Of a stretch of DNA of 64,000 nt, positions 35,004 to 44,913 are shown in pieces. Source of the DNA: Pedobacter aquatilis (GTDB lineage Bacteria; Bacteroidota; Bacteroidia; Sphingobacteriales; Sphingobacteriaceae); assembly GCF_030409415.1 (NCBI RefSeq), contig NZ_JAUFPW010000026.1:41125-105124 (forward strand), in the 5' to 3' direction. Position numbers and translations under genes: made by a program. The notes beneath the pieces are model-generated. The model did no database searches, had not been told where the DNA came from, and saw only the letters and a list, made by a program, of their open reading frames with translations. Positions within the stretch are counted from its first letter, which is position 1; each line of letters starts with the position of its first letter.

Positions 35004-36359
35004 TTAAAAAGTTATCTGTTTCCCTAAATAGTAATCAATTACTTTAGCCCTAAAGATTAAATCATATTTCGCTAAAATGAAATCTATTTCGGCTCTGTTT
35101 CTATTGGTTTGAGCAGTACTATAATCTAAGGAGTTTACCAAGCCTTGCTCATACCTTAAATCAACTGCATAAAAGGCATCTTTTTGAGCCAGAAAAGCAT
35201 TTTGAGTTGAAGAATATCTACTTTTTGCTGCAGTTAAATCTACCACTGCCTGATTGATTACTTTAATCAAATTATTTTTTGCTAATGCTTCATCAGTCTT
35301 GCGCTGCATTAAAGTAATTTTCGCCCTGCGAACATTTGAACGCGTTGAAAAACCATTAAAAATCGGAACTTGAATGCCCATGCTCACAAACTTTCCAAAG
35401 TTATCAGCTAACTGATCCGTTAAGCTAGAATTTTGACGAAATTGGCTTGCGTTAAATTGGTAATAGTAAGCAGACCCTAAACCTCCACCAAAAGAAATTT
35501 GAGGAAAGAAACTACCTTTTGCAACATTTACTGCTTTTTCAGCTGCTTTAGTGTAATTCCATGCTAATTTAATATCAGGAAATGTTTCCATCGCCTGTTT
35601 GTAAATATCGTCAGGTACGTAAGATGTTTTAACATTTTCAATTTCGTTAACCAATGGAGGCTGAACCTTGAAAGTCATTGGCGGCTGAATCTCCATCAAC
35701 TGACCTAATGTTAAATATGAAACCGCCAATTGGTTTTGAGCATCTGTTACATTTAACTCTGCAGTTGCAGCCTGCGATTTCGCAAGTGAAATATCTGCAA
35801 GTGTTTTTGTACCGGCATCTAATAAAACCTGCTCACGTTTTAAAGTAGCATTTGCCACTTCTAATTGTTGCTGAGTCGCTTTAACCTGATCTTGATTATT
35901 TAAAACCTGAAGATAAGCCGTAACAACCTGTAAAATTAAATCGTTTTTAACTTTATCTACATTAGTTTTACTCGCATCCAGTAAAAACTTATTCTGTTTA
36001 ATTTGATTAATTTTTGTACCACCGCCGAAAAGCGAAACGTTTGCATTAACGTTAGGATTTAAGTTATAATTCTGGGTATTTTCAAATAAACCCGAAACTT
36101 GCTGACTTCTACCCCATTGCATTGATTGATTAATACTTCCATTTACAGTAGGTAACAAAGCATTTTTCGACTGACGTAAATCTTCTTCGCTAATGGAAGC
36201 ACTAAATGCAGCCTGTTTAATATTCAGGTTATTTTTAAGTGTGTTTTCAACTGCTTGTTCAATGGTAATAACATCTTGAGCTTTAACATTCTGACTAAAA
36301 CTCAATGCAAACAACAATGCAGAACCGGTAATTAACTTATTTGTGGTAAACATCTTCAT
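35004..36359 (-). CDS. TolC-family outer-membrane efflux channel
   Basis: 451 residues with a signal peptide (LITGSALLFALSFSQNVKAQ). Two OEP repeats are visible: the first with AVENTLKNNLNIKQAAFSAS and long helices (VVTAYLQVLNNQDQVKATQQ), the second beginning DDIYKQAMETFPDIKLAWNY and repeating the same plan (AVVDLTAAKSRYSSTQNAF, LRYEQGLVNSLDYSTAQTNR). This is the TolC architecture: trimeric barrel plus periplasmic helical tunnel. It precedes the HlyD-type adaptor by about 120 bp on the same strand, forming an export pair. The substrate is unknown. Confidence 0.93.
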   Translation of the reverse strand: MKMFTTNKLITGSALLFALSFSQNVKAQDVITIEQAVENTLKNNLNIKQAAFSASISEEDLRQSKNALLPTVNGSINQSMQWGRSQQVSGLFENTQNYNLNPNVNANVSLFGGGTKINQIKQNKFLLDASKTNVDKVKNDLILQVVTAYLQVLNNQDQVKATQQQLEVANATLKREQVLLDAGTKTLADISLAKSQAATAELNVTDAQNQLAVSYLTLGQLMEIQPPMTFKVQPPLVNEIENVKTSYVPDDIYKQAMETFPDIKLAWNYTKAAEKAVNVAKGSFFPQISFGGGLGSAYYYQFNASQFRQNSSLTDQLADNFGKFVSMGIQVPIFNGFSTRSNVRRAKITLMQRKTDEALAKNNLIKVINQAVVDLTAAKSRYSSTQNAFLAQKDAFYAVDLRYEQGLVNSLDYSTAQTNRNRAEIDFILAKYDLIFRAKVIDYYLGKQITF

Positions 36360-36433
36360 AATTTGTTTTTCAAATCTATATAAACAACTTTAATAATTTC
36401 AATCTATCAAGGCAATTATTACCTTTGAAAGCA

Positions 36434-37063
36434 ATGTACCTTGTTAAATCGCCGCTTCTGCTTAAATGGTATTATCCATCATTATTATGGAATAAATCCC
36501 GAAAGGAAAAAGTTATTTATTTAACCTTTGACGATGGACCTATACCCAATGTTACAGATTTTGTATTAAAAACTTTAAAAGCCTTTAATGCAAAAGCGAC
36601 ATTCTTTTGTATTGGTGATAATATTTCAAAACATCCCGACGTTTTTGAAAGAATAAAAAACGATGGTCACGCTATTGGAAACCATACTTTTAATCACCTA
36701 AAAGGATGGATTACTGATGATAAAACCTATGTTGATAATTTTTTAAAATGCCAACAAATTACTCAAACTAATCTTTTTCGCCCCCCTTACGGAAGGATAA
36801 AAAAAAGTCAAGTCAAAAGCCTGAAATCCCAAATTCAAAGTCCAGACTCCGGACTAACAATCGTAATGTGGGATGTTTTAAGTGGCGATTTCGACATTAA
36901 CCTTGCTCCTGAAAAATGCTATAAAAACGTAATAAAAAATACTCGCAATGGTTCTGTAATTGTTTTTCACGATAGTTTAAAAGCTTTCGACAGATTGCAA
37001 TATGCATTACCAAAAGTTTTAAAGTATTTTGCTGATAAAGGTTTCGTTTTTTCATCACTGTAA
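36434..37063 (+). CDS. Polysaccharide deacetylase (NodB homology, CE4)
   Basis: About 209 residues from the ATG at 36434 (MYLVKSPLL); the frame extends three codons to a TTG at 36425 but the ATG is preferred. CE4 motifs: motif 1 LTFDDGPIPN supplies the base and metal Asp pair; motif 2 HAIGNHTFNH supplies the metal histidines; motif 3 RPPYGR; motif 4 VMWDVLSGDFD; motif 5 IVFHDS. These enzymes remove N-acetyl groups from chitooligosaccharides, peptidoglycan or exopolysaccharide. There is no clear signal peptide, although the N-terminus is mildly hydrophobic. It stands alone, divergent from tolC. The substrate is not predictable. Confidence 0.93.
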   Translation: MYLVKSPLLLKWYYPSLLWNKSRKEKVIYLTFDDGPIPNVTDFVLKTLKAFNAKATFFCIGDNISKHPDVFERIKNDGHAIGNHTFNHLKGWITDDKTYVDNFLKCQQITQTNLFRPPYGRIKKSQVKSLKSQIQSPDSGLTIVMWDVLSGDFDINLAPEKCYKNVIKNTRNGSVIVFHDSLKAFDRLQYALPKVLKYFADKGFVFSSL

Positions 37064-37478
37064 CCATCAGCCATAGTTATGCCATTATTGCTAACTATCC
37101 ATTACTGATTTGAAAGACCGAATTTCTGAGAAATCACTAAAATCACCCGTCCGTAATTGAACATCACTGTTCGTTAGTGAACAATCATAAACTCATATAA
37201 ATGATTACACTACGCAATGCTTGTAATACATTTCTATGGCTGATTTATGACTTTAAATTTACAGCAATTTTTCGTAGTTTAGAACAATTCCAAATTGCTT
37301 AATCGACTGCGTAAATTGCGGTTAAAGGTTGTTTTTTGCTATTTTTGTTTTGACTCAAGAAACATTGTTTTTTGACTAACCAACACAAATTAATACACAA
37401 AAACAGTAATTCTTTAAGCAAAAAGTAGGTGTATATTTATTGTATCACCTTATAGCAATAAAGAATAAAATATCTAAG
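37064..37478. promoter_or_regulatory. Gap upstream of acnB with a candidate promoter
   Basis: No gene is supported. TATTTTTG at 37340-37347 fully matches the -7 consensus TAnnTTTG, and a TTG at 37316-37318 sits 21 bp upstream, within the range reported for the Bacteroidota -33 element. Transcription would begin near 37354, giving a leader of about 125 nt before the acnB ATG at 37479. The rest of the gap is AT-rich without recognisable structure. Confidence 0.5.
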
Positions 37479-40244
37479 ATGAGTATTTATAACGATTATA
37501 TCCAGGAAATCGAAGACAGAAAAACCCAGGGTCTTCATCCTAAACCTATTGATAGCGCTGAATTATTAAGTGAAATTATTGAACAAATCAAAAGTGTAAA
37601 TAATTTTAACAGAGAAGAGTCAGTTAATTTTTTCATATATAATACCTTACCAGGAACAACTGCTGCAGCTGGGGTGAAGGCAGAATTTTTAAAAGAAATT
37701 ATTTCAGGTCAAACTGTTGTTGCAGAAATCACACCTGATTTTGCTTTTGAATTATTATCGCACATGAAGGGCGGACCTTCTATCAAGGTTTTGTTAGATA
37801 TCGCATTAGCAGATAATGGAGATAAAGCATACAAAGCTGCAGAAGTTCTTAAAACTCAGGTTTTCTTGTACGATGCTGACACCGATCGTTTAAAAGATGC
37901 TTACAACAACGGTAATGAAATTGCAAAAAAGATACTTGAAAGTTACGCTAAAGCAGAATTCTTTACAAAATTACCTCCTGTTGCCGAAGAAATTAAAGTG
38001 GTAACTTTTATAGCTGGTATCGGTGATATTTCGACAGATTTATTATCTCCAGGCAACCAGGCGCACTCTCGCTCAGATCGTGAATTGCATGGTAAATGTA
38101 TGATTACACCTGAAGCTCAGGAGCAAATCAAAGCACTACAAGCACAACACCCAGATAAAAGCGTAATGCTTGTAGCCGAAAAAGGTACTATGGGCGTGGG
38201 TTCATCGCGTATGTCGGGCGTAAATAACGTAGCCCTTTGGACAGGTAAACGCTCTAGTCCATATATACCGTTTGTAAACATCGCCCCTATTGTTGCCGGA
38301 ACTAACGGTATTTCGCCTATTTTTCTAACAACAGTTGATGTAACCGGTGGTATTGGTATAGATCTTCAAAACTGGGTAAAGAAAACTGACGAAAATGGCA
38401 ATGTTATCCGTAACGAGAGTGGTGAACCTATATTAGAAGAAGTTTACTCTGTGGAAACAGGAACAGTACTGACTATTAATACAAGAACCAAGAAATTATA
38501 TAACGGCGACCGGGAGTTAATCAGCATTCCAAAATCGTTTACGCCACAAAAATTAGAATTTATGAAAGCAGGTGGTTCTTATGCCATTGTTTTCGGTAAA
38601 AAAATTCAAACTTTTGCTGCTAGAATTTTAGGTATTGAAGCACCGGTTGTATTTGCTCCAGCTAAAGAATTATTTATTGAAGGGCAAGGCTTAACCGCTG
38701 TTGAGAAAATTTTTAACAGAAATGCTGTTGGTTTAACTCAAGGTAAAGTTTTACATGCAGGTTCTGATGTTCGCGTAGAGGTAAATATTGTAGGTTCTCA
38801 GGATACTACAGGTTTAATGACCGCTCAGGAATTAGAGGCAATGGCTGCTACCGTTATTTCTCCAATTGTTGATGGTGCATATCAATCTGGTTGCCACACC
38901 GCTTCAGTTTGGGACAAAAAAGCCCAGGCTAACATTCCTAAATTAATGAAGTTTATGAATGATTTTGGTGTGATTACCGCTCGCGACCCAAAAGGCGAAT
39001 ATCATTCAATGACAGATGTTATACATAAGGTATTGAACGATATTACAATCGATGAATGGGCAATCATTATCGGTGGTGATTCGCATACGCGTATGTCTAA
39101 AGGTGTAGCTTTTGGTGCAGATTCAGGAACAGTTGCTTTAGCATTGGCTACAGGCGAGGCATCGATGCCAATTCCTGATTCGGTAAAAGTTACTTTTAAA
39201 GGCGCAATGAAAGAACACATGGATTTCCGTGATGTTGTTCATGCTACACAGTTGCAGATGTTGCAACAGTTCGATGGAGAGAACGTTTTCCAGGGTCGTA
39301 TTATTGAAGTACACATTGGCACTTTACTAGCCGACCAGGCGTTTACCTTTACTGATTGGACTGCTGAAATGAAAGCAAAAGCATCAATCTGTATTTCTCA
39401 GGATGATACGCTAATCCAATCATTAGAAATTGCGAAAAATCGTATCCAGATAATGATTGATAAAGGTATGGATAACCATAACCAAGTGCTTCAAGGATTA
39501 ATCAACAAGGCAAATAAACGTATCGAAGAAGTTAAAACTGGTATCAAACCTGCTTTAATGCCTGATGATAATGCAAAATACTACGCAGAGGTGGTTATAG
39601 ACCTTGATTTAATCAACGAGCCGATGATTGCCGATCCGGATGTAAATAATGCAGATGTTTCTAAACGCTACACGCATGATACCATTAGGGATTTAACCTA
39701 TTACGGTGGTGATAAAAAAGTAGATCTTGGTTTCGTAGGTTCTTGCATGGTGCATAAAGACGATTTGAAGATTGTTTCTCAAATGCTGAGAAACGTTGAA
39801 AAGGCAAGCGGCAGTGTTTCATTTAAAGCACCATTAGTAGTTGCAGCGCCTACATACAACATCATTGATGAATTAAAAGCAGAAGGCGACTGGGAATACT
39901 TACAGAAATATTCCGGATTTGAATTTAGCGATGCGTTGCCAAAAAGTACAGCACGTACTGAATATGAAAACATAATGTATTTAGAACGTCCAGGTTGTAA
40001 TTTATGTATGGGTAACCAAGAGAAAGCTGCTAAGGGCGATACTGTAATGGCAACATCAACGCGTTTATTTCAAGGCCGTGTGGTTGAAGATAAAGATGGC
40101 AAAAAAGGTGAATCGCTATTAGCATCTACGCCTGTTGTGGTGCTGTCTGCAATCTTAGGTCGTATTCCAAGCATCGAAGAATATAAAGTTGCTGTAGAAG
40201 GCATTAACTTAACAAAGTTTACCCCAATTTCTACAAAACAATAA
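37479..40244 (+). CDS. acnB: Aconitate hydratase B (bifunctional with 2-methylisocitrate dehydratase)
   Basis: 921 residues from the ATG at 37479 (MSIYNDYIQE); a 13-codon extension would start at TTG. Longer than the 865-residue E. coli AcnB. The AcnB-specific HEAT-like N-terminal domain is present (about 1-165), then the swivelling domain 4 moved to the N-terminal side and the [4Fe-4S] catalytic domains. Cluster ligands are C756 in GSCMVHKDD and C840/C843 in GCNLCMGNQEKAA. Substrate-site segments include IIGGDSHTRMSKGVAFGADS. AcnB interconverts citrate and isocitrate, and in many bacteria also acts in the methylcitrate cycle. A second, unrelated-type aconitase gene follows 189 bp downstream. 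A terminator lies between them. Confidence 0.95.
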   Translation: MSIYNDYIQEIEDRKTQGLHPKPIDSAELLSEIIEQIKSVNNFNREESVNFFIYNTLPGTTAAAGVKAEFLKEIISGQTVVAEITPDFAFELLSHMKGGPSIKVLLDIALADNGDKAYKAAEVLKTQVFLYDADTDRLKDAYNNGNEIAKKILESYAKAEFFTKLPPVAEEIKVVTFIAGIGDISTDLLSPGNQAHSRSDRELHGKCMITPEAQEQIKALQAQHPDKSVMLVAEKGTMGVGSSRMSGVNNVALWTGKRSSPYIPFVNIAPIVAGTNGISPIFLTTVDVTGGIGIDLQNWVKKTDENGNVIRNESGEPILEEVYSVETGTVLTINTRTKKLYNGDRELISIPKSFTPQKLEFMKAGGSYAIVFGKKIQTFAARILGIEAPVVFAPAKELFIEGQGLTAVEKIFNRNAVGLTQGKVLHAGSDVRVEVNIVGSQDTTGLMTAQELEAMAATVISPIVDGAYQSGCHTASVWDKKAQANIPKLMKFMNDFGVITARDPKGEYHSMTDVIHKVLNDITIDEWAIIIGGDSHTRMSKGVAFGADSGTVALALATGEASMPIPDSVKVTFKGAMKEHMDFRDVVHATQLQMLQQFDGENVFQGRIIEVHIGTLLADQAFTFTDWTAEMKAKASICISQDDTLIQSLEIAKNRIQIMIDKGMDNHNQVLQGLINKANKRIEEVKTGIKPALMPDDNAKYYAEVVIDLDLINEPMIADPDVNNADVSKRYTHDTIRDLTYYGGDKKVDLGFVGSCMVHKDDLKIVSQMLRNVEKASGSVSFKAPLVVAAPTYNIIDELKAEGDWEYLQKYSGFEFSDALPKSTARTEYENIMYLERPGCNLCMGNQEKAAKGDTVMATSTRLFQGRVVEDKDGKKGESLLASTPVVVLSAILGRIPSIEEYKVAVEGINLTKFTPISTKQ

Positions 40245-40276
40245 GAACAAAAAAGCAATTTATTTGTTAATGAAGT

Positions 40277-40307
40277 AAAAGCTATCCAATAACTGGGTAG
40301 CTTTTTT
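40277..40307 (+). terminator. Intrinsic terminator after acnB
   Basis: AAAAGCTATCCA and TGGGTAGCTTTT form a 12-bp stem (one U-G pair) with a 5-nt loop and a following T-tract. It separates the two aconitase genes, so the second probably has its own promoter. Confidence 0.85.
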
Positions 40308-40433
40308 ATTTACAGAAACATTGCATAGAATGTTTTTAAATAATATATTTTGACAAATCTAAAAAACAAGTTTGCTTAAAATTGTTTAATTTAGGTAGCG
40401 TCGTTATTGACAATAATTTTAATAAAATAAAGT

Positions 40434-42716
40434 ATGGCTTTTGATATAGAAATGATTAAAAAGGTTTATGCAAATTTTGGTAGCCGAGTAGATGCGGCCC
40501 GCAAGATAGTTGGCAGACCTTTAACATTATCTGAAAAAATATTATATGCTCACCTTTGGGATGGAGATCCTAAAAAAGCATTCTCTCGTGGAACAGATTA
40601 TGTAGATTTTGCACCAGATCGTGTAGCGATGCAAGATGCAACTGCGCAAATGGCACTGTTACAATTTATGCAGGCTGGCCGACCAAAAGTAGCCGTTCCA
40701 TCAACAGTTCATTGCGATCATTTAATTACGGCAAAAGAAGGTGCTGCAATAGATTTACCTCATGCAAGAACTGAAAGTGCCGAGGTTTTCGATTTCTTAT
40801 CATCAGTATCAAATAAATATGGTATCGGATTTTGGAAACCAGGCGCTGGTATTATCCATCAGGTTGTTTTAGAAAATTACGCTTTCCCTGGCGGAATGAT
40901 GATTGGAACTGACTCACACACCGTTAATGCTGGTGGTTTGGGTATGGTTGCAATTGGTGTTGGCGGTGCCGATGCTTGTGATGTTATGGCTGGCTTACCC
41001 TGGGAGCTAAAATTTCCAAAATTAATTGGCGTTAAGTTAACCGGTAAATTAAACGGTTGGACGGCCGCTAAAGATGTTATTCTTAAAGTTGCAGGTATTT
41101 TAACTGTAAAAGGCGGTACAGGTGCAATCGTAGAATATTTTGGCGATGGTGCCACATCAATGAGTTGTACAGGTAAGGGTACCATTTGCAACATGGGTGC
41201 CGAAATTGGTGCAACAACATCAACCTTTGGTTATGATGAAAGCATGGAACGTTATCTACGGGCTACTAATAGAAATGAAGTTGCTGACGAAGCAAATAAA
41301 ATTGCAGCACATTTAACTGGTGATGCTGAAGTTTACGCCGATCCGGAAAACTATTTCGATCAGGTAATAGAAATTGATTTAGATACATTAGAGCCATATT
41401 TGAATGGCCCTTTTACGCCAGATTTAGCCACACCAGTTTCTCAGATGAAAACTGAAGCAGAGAAAAATGGCTGGCCTTTAAAGGTAGAATGGGGTTTAAT
41501 AGGTTCTTGTACCAATTCATCTTATGAGGATTTATCAAGGGCAGCTTCAATTGCTAATCAAGCGATTTCAAAGGGTTTAACCACTAAGGCTGAGTTTGGC
41601 ATTAACCCAGGCTCGGAGCAAGTGCGTTACACTGCCGACCGCGATGGCTATTTAAAAACTTTCGAAGATTTGAATGCTACCATTTTCACCAATGCTTGCG
41701 GACCATGTATTGGTATGTGGGACAGGACAGGTGCAGAAAAAGCTGAGAAAAATACAATTGTACATTCATTTAATAGAAACTTTGCTAAACGTGCCGATGG
41801 TAACCCAAACACATTTGCTTTCGTAGCATCACCAGAAATGGTAGCTGCAATTGCAATTTCAGGGAACTTAGGTTTTAATCCACTTACAGATACGCTGACT
41901 AACGATAAAGGCGAGGAAATTAAGTTAGACCCACCAACCGGAGATGAATTACCAACGAAAGGTTTCGCAGTAGAAGATGCAGGTTTTCAAGCACCTGCTG
42001 CCGATGGTTCAAAAGTTGAGGTTTTAGTATCTCCAACTTCTCATCGCCTACAATTATTAGATCCATTTACTCCATGGGAGGGTACGGATTTAAAAGGTCT
42101 AAAGCTATTAATTAAGGCTAAGGGCAAATGTACGACTGATCATATTTCAATGGCTGGCCCTTGGTTAAAATTCCGTGGTCATTTGGATAATATTTCCAAC
42201 AACATGCTAATCGGTGCGGTAAACTACTTCAACGATAAAACGGATAATGTTAAAAACGAATTAACTGGCGAATACGGTCCGGTTCCGGCTACGCAACGCG
42301 ATTATAAAGCAGCTGGATTAGGTTCAATTGTAGTTGGCGATGAAAATTATGGCGAAGGTTCATCTCGTGAGCACGCAGCTATGGAGCCTCGTCATTTAGG
42401 TGTTCGTGCGGTGTTGGTTAAATCTTTCGCTCGTATCCACGAAACTAACCTTAAAAAACAAGGAATGTTAGGCTTAACATTCGCCAACAAAGATGACTAT
42501 GATAAAATCCTGGAAGGCGATACTGTCGACATTTTAGGTTTAACCGAATTCACGCCTGATAAACCTTTAACTTTGGTTTTACACCACTTGGACGGAACGC
42601 AGGAACAATTCCCGGTTAACCACAGCTATAATGCGCAGCAAATCGATTGGTTTAAGGCTGGCGGTGCTTTGAATATCATCAGAGCAGAAGCCGCAGCAAA
42701 GGCTGGACAAGAATAA
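40434..42716 (+). CDS. Aconitate hydratase, mitochondrial-type (AcnA superfamily)
   Basis: 760 residues, close to the eukaryotic mitochondrial aconitase rather than the about 890-residue bacterial AcnA. Cluster ligands are C359 ([12 protein letters not shown]) and C422/C425 ([10 protein letters not shown]), almost the numbering of the pig heart enzyme (358, 421, 424). Other marks: [56 protein letters not shown] in the C-terminal swivel domain. It performs the citrate-isocitrate isomerisation of the citric acid cycle. The neighbour upstream is acnB, so the cell encodes two structurally different aconitases side by side, which may differ in oxidative stability or growth-phase expression. Confidence 0.95.
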   Translation: MAFDIEMIKKVYANFGSRVDAARKIVGRPLTLSEKILYAHLWDGDPKKAFSRGTDYVDFAPDRVAMQDATAQMALLQFMQAGRPKVAVPSTVHCDHLITAKEGAAIDLPHARTESAEVFDFLSSVSNKYGIGFWKPGAGIIHQVVLENYAFPGGMMIGTDSHTVNAGGLGMVAIGVGGADACDVMAGLPWELKFPKLIGVKLTGKLNGWTAAKDVILKVAGILTVKGGTGAIVEYFGDGATSMSCTGKGTICNMGAEIGATTSTFGYDESMERYLRATNRNEVADEANKIAAHLTGDAEVYADPENYFDQVIEIDLDTLEPYLNGPFTPDLATPVSQMKTEAEKNGWPLKVEWGLIGSCTNSSYEDLSRAASIANQAISKGLTTKAEFGINPGSEQVRYTADRDGYLKTFEDLNATIFTNACGPCIGMWDRTGAEKAEKNTIVHSFNRNFAKRADGNPNTFAFVASPEMVAAIAISGNLGFNPLTDTLTNDKGEEIKLDPPTGDELPTKGFAVEDAGFQAPAADGSKVEVLVSPTSHRLQLLDPFTPWEGTDLKGLKLLIKAKGKCTTDHISMAGPWLKFRGHLDNISNNMLIGAVNYFNDKTDNVKNELTGEYGPVPATQRDYKAAGLGSIVVGDENYGEGSSREHAAMEPRHLGVRAVLVKSFARIHETNLKKQGMLGLTFANKDDYDKILEGDTVDILGLTEFTPDKPLTLVLHHLDGTQEQFPVNHSYNAQQIDWFKAGGALNIIRAEAAAKAGQE

Positions 42717-43031
42717 AATAAGAGAGTATAATAAAGGAATAAAGACAAGATTGCCAATCATTGCACTTTATTCCTTTATCTTTAATCCGGCAAATTTGAA
42801 AAGCAATGTCAGTAATTCTTCGCTCCAGAAAGTCCCGTTGTCCGCTTCAATCTTTTTGTTTCCAGAACAAACCTTGATCGTCATTGCAAGGAGGAACGAC
42901 GCGGCAATCTTTTAAGAATAGATAACAAAAAGTATTTCCGCTATTACCGGGTTTAGATAAACAGAGTCAACCTAAAAAAGTAAATAACTGCCCCAAAATG
43001 TAAGCTAAACATTAAGTTTTCAATATATATA
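42717..43031. repeat. Composite intergenic repeat copy D with a nested REP arm
   Basis: No gene is present. Reverse-oriented relative to copies A and E: GTCCCG..GCTTCAATCTTTTTGTTT occupies 42832-42861 and AACAAAAAGTATTTCCGC occupies 42924-42941, followed by CGGGTTTAG. Between the arms, 42879-42915 is a REP-type word beginning CGTCATTGCAAGGAGGAACG and continuing to GGCAATCTTTT, related to the perfect doublet at 30167-30232. Arms and interior therefore come from different repeat families. The remaining 42942-43031 is AT-rich with no feature seen. Confidence 0.7.
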
Positions 43032-43436
43032 TTAGAAATTCAACTTTGGTTTCCCATTTTCACAGGTAATAGACTTTGGTCCAGCTAATGCAATACAGTC
43101 AGAACTTATTCCCCACTTCACATTAAAAGCTTTTTGCTTATTATTATATAAATCAACTTTTTTTAGGAAATCTACTGTATCAATTTTTATAGAATAGGCG
43201 ATAAAACCACTCGCACCACCGCAAGCCTTCGCTCCAATCGGCACAACTCTCCAATCTGCAGCATTATCACAAGCAACCTGATCAGATATTTTTTGAATTT
43301 CACTTCGTAGCTTAGAAAGTTCCGGTTCATCATCAAACTTAGAGCCTTTTAAATCCTCTTCGCTACAAGAACTTAATACTGTTAAAAAAATAGATATAGT
43401 TGCAAGAAAGAGCTTGGAATATTTGAGGATCCTCAT
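43032..43436 (-). CDS. Small lipoprotein of unknown function, probably surface-exposed
   Basis: 134 residues with a lipoprotein signal peptide: ATISIFLTVLSSC with Cys24. The acidic SEED directly after the Cys resembles the S(D/E)-rich lipoprotein export signal that sends lipoproteins to the cell surface in Bacteroidota. The mature part carries three further cysteine regions (QVACDNAADWRVVPIGAKACGG, SSDCIALAGPKSITCENGKP), suggesting disulfides. The pattern W-R-x-x-P-I-G-x-K-A-C-G-G recurs in Bacteroidota hypothetical proteins as I recall, but no function is known to me. It lies downstream of the GH1 gene on the same strand, 46 bp apart, so co-transcription is possible. Confidence 0.8.
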   Translation of the reverse strand: MRILKYSKLFLATISIFLTVLSSCSEEDLKGSKFDDEPELSKLRSEIQKISDQVACDNAADWRVVPIGAKACGGASGFIAYSIKIDTVDFLKKVDLYNNKQKAFNVKWGISSDCIALAGPKSITCENGKPKLNF

Positions 43437-43481
43437 GTCGGTTTCAGTTTAAACAAAAAACGAAAGACCAAAACGAAAACG

Positions 43482-44819
43482 CTACAAGCTTAAAAACTTT
43501 TGCCACCAATAGCCAGAGTCTTTAATTGTTCTTTCCTGGGTTTTAAAATCGTTATGAATGAGCCCAAACCTTGCATTAAAACCTTCTGCCCATTCAAAAT
43601 TATCCATTAATGTCCATGCCATATAACCTGTAACTGGTGCCCCATTTTGCTTCGCTTTAAGTAAGGCATCTAAATATAATTTGAAATATTCAATGCGTTC
43701 GCTGTCTTCAATTTTACCATCCACAAGCTTATCATGATACGCTGCACCATTTTCGGTAATTATAATCTTTTTAACGCCAGAATAAGTAGCAAACTTCATA
43801 ATGATATTATAAAAACTATCTGGATTTATTTCCCAACCCATCGCCGTATGCGGCTTTTTCCTATTCTTGGCTTTAACCTCCCAAGCTTGAATAACCGGTA
43901 TAAAGGCATTATATTTTACCGTTAACGGAAAGTAATTTTGCAAACCAATGTAATCAAACTCAAATTTATAGCGATCCATGTGCCTCCATGTTCCATATTC
44001 AATTTGAAACTTCTCCAAAACATCCCAGTTCGCGGTTGGAAAACCTAAACCAAGAGTTGGTTCTATAAACAGTCTGTTCATTAAGCAATCCACCCTATCA
44101 GCAGCCAAAACATCATTATCACTTTGCGTATGAGGCAAAATCTCTGAGCAAGAAAAAGTAGTACCAATGTTTGCACTATTAATTTCAGCACGGAGAATTT
44201 TACCACCATCGGCTTGTGCCAAAGCAGTATGATGAACCGCTGAAAAGAAATTGCCTAAACCGGTTCTACCAGGGGCATGTATACCCAACATATAGCCAAG
44301 CGATGTAAAACCAAACGGTTCGTTAATCACCAGCCAGTTTTTAACCTTATAGCCATATTCAATTGCACAAATACTAACGAATGTATTAAAAGCAGCATTG
44401 ATACTGAAACTAGTCCAGCCGCCTTCATTTTCCAAAGCTTGCGGCAAATCCCAGTGGTATAAAGTTACGTAAGGCGTAATTCCGTTTTCGAGGCACTCAT
44501 CAATTACATCGTGGTAAAACCTAATGCCTTCAGGGTTAATTTCGCCCCTACCTAAAGGTAAAATTCTGGTCCAGGCGATGGAAAATCTGAAAACTTTAAA
44601 CCCTAAAATTTTTACAAGCGCAATGTCTTCCCTAAATCGATGATAAAAATCGCAGGTTACATTTATTTTATGCCCTTTTTTAATTTTACCATTTTTTGCC
44701 GAAAAAGCATCCCAGATAGATGGACCTTTGCCATACATATCTGACGTACCCTCTATTTGAGCTGCAGCAGTAGCCACACCCCATAAAAAGTCTTTACCAA
44801 AATCAGAAGCTTTAATCAT
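43482..44819 (-). CDS. Glycoside hydrolase family 1 beta-glucosidase-type enzyme
   Basis: 445 residues, the usual GH1 size. Signatures: N-terminal FLWGVATAAAQIEGTSDMYGKGPSIWDAF, TLYHWDLPQALENEGGW, acid/base Glu167 in WLVINEPFGF, nucleophile Glu356 in IIITENGAAYHD, and GYMAWTLMDNFEWAEGFNARFGL near the C-terminus. There is no signal peptide, so it acts in the cytoplasm on beta-glucosides or beta-galactosides that have entered the cell. It is divergent from the T9SS adhesin gene and not next to any susCD pair, so natural substrate and inducer are unknown. Confidence 0.95.
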   Translation of the reverse strand: MIKASDFGKDFLWGVATAAAQIEGTSDMYGKGPSIWDAFSAKNGKIKKGHKINVTCDFYHRFREDIALVKILGFKVFRFSIAWTRILPLGRGEINPEGIRFYHDVIDECLENGITPYVTLYHWDLPQALENEGGWTSFSINAAFNTFVSICAIEYGYKVKNWLVINEPFGFTSLGYMLGIHAPGRTGLGNFFSAVHHTALAQADGGKILRAEINSANIGTTFSCSEILPHTQSDNDVLAADRVDCLMNRLFIEPTLGLGFPTANWDVLEKFQIEYGTWRHMDRYKFEFDYIGLQNYFPLTVKYNAFIPVIQAWEVKAKNRKKPHTAMGWEINPDSFYNIIMKFATYSGVKKIIITENGAAYHDKLVDGKIEDSERIEYFKLYLDALLKAKQNGAPVTGYMAWTLMDNFEWAEGFNARFGLIHNDFKTQERTIKDSGYWWQKFLSL

Positions 44820-44913
44820 TTACAAATAGCTTGCTTCAAGATGCAAGTTTAATATTAACAAATCATTAATAATCTTAATTATCTAAAAGGATTTTTTTTA
44901 ATAGTTTTACGAT

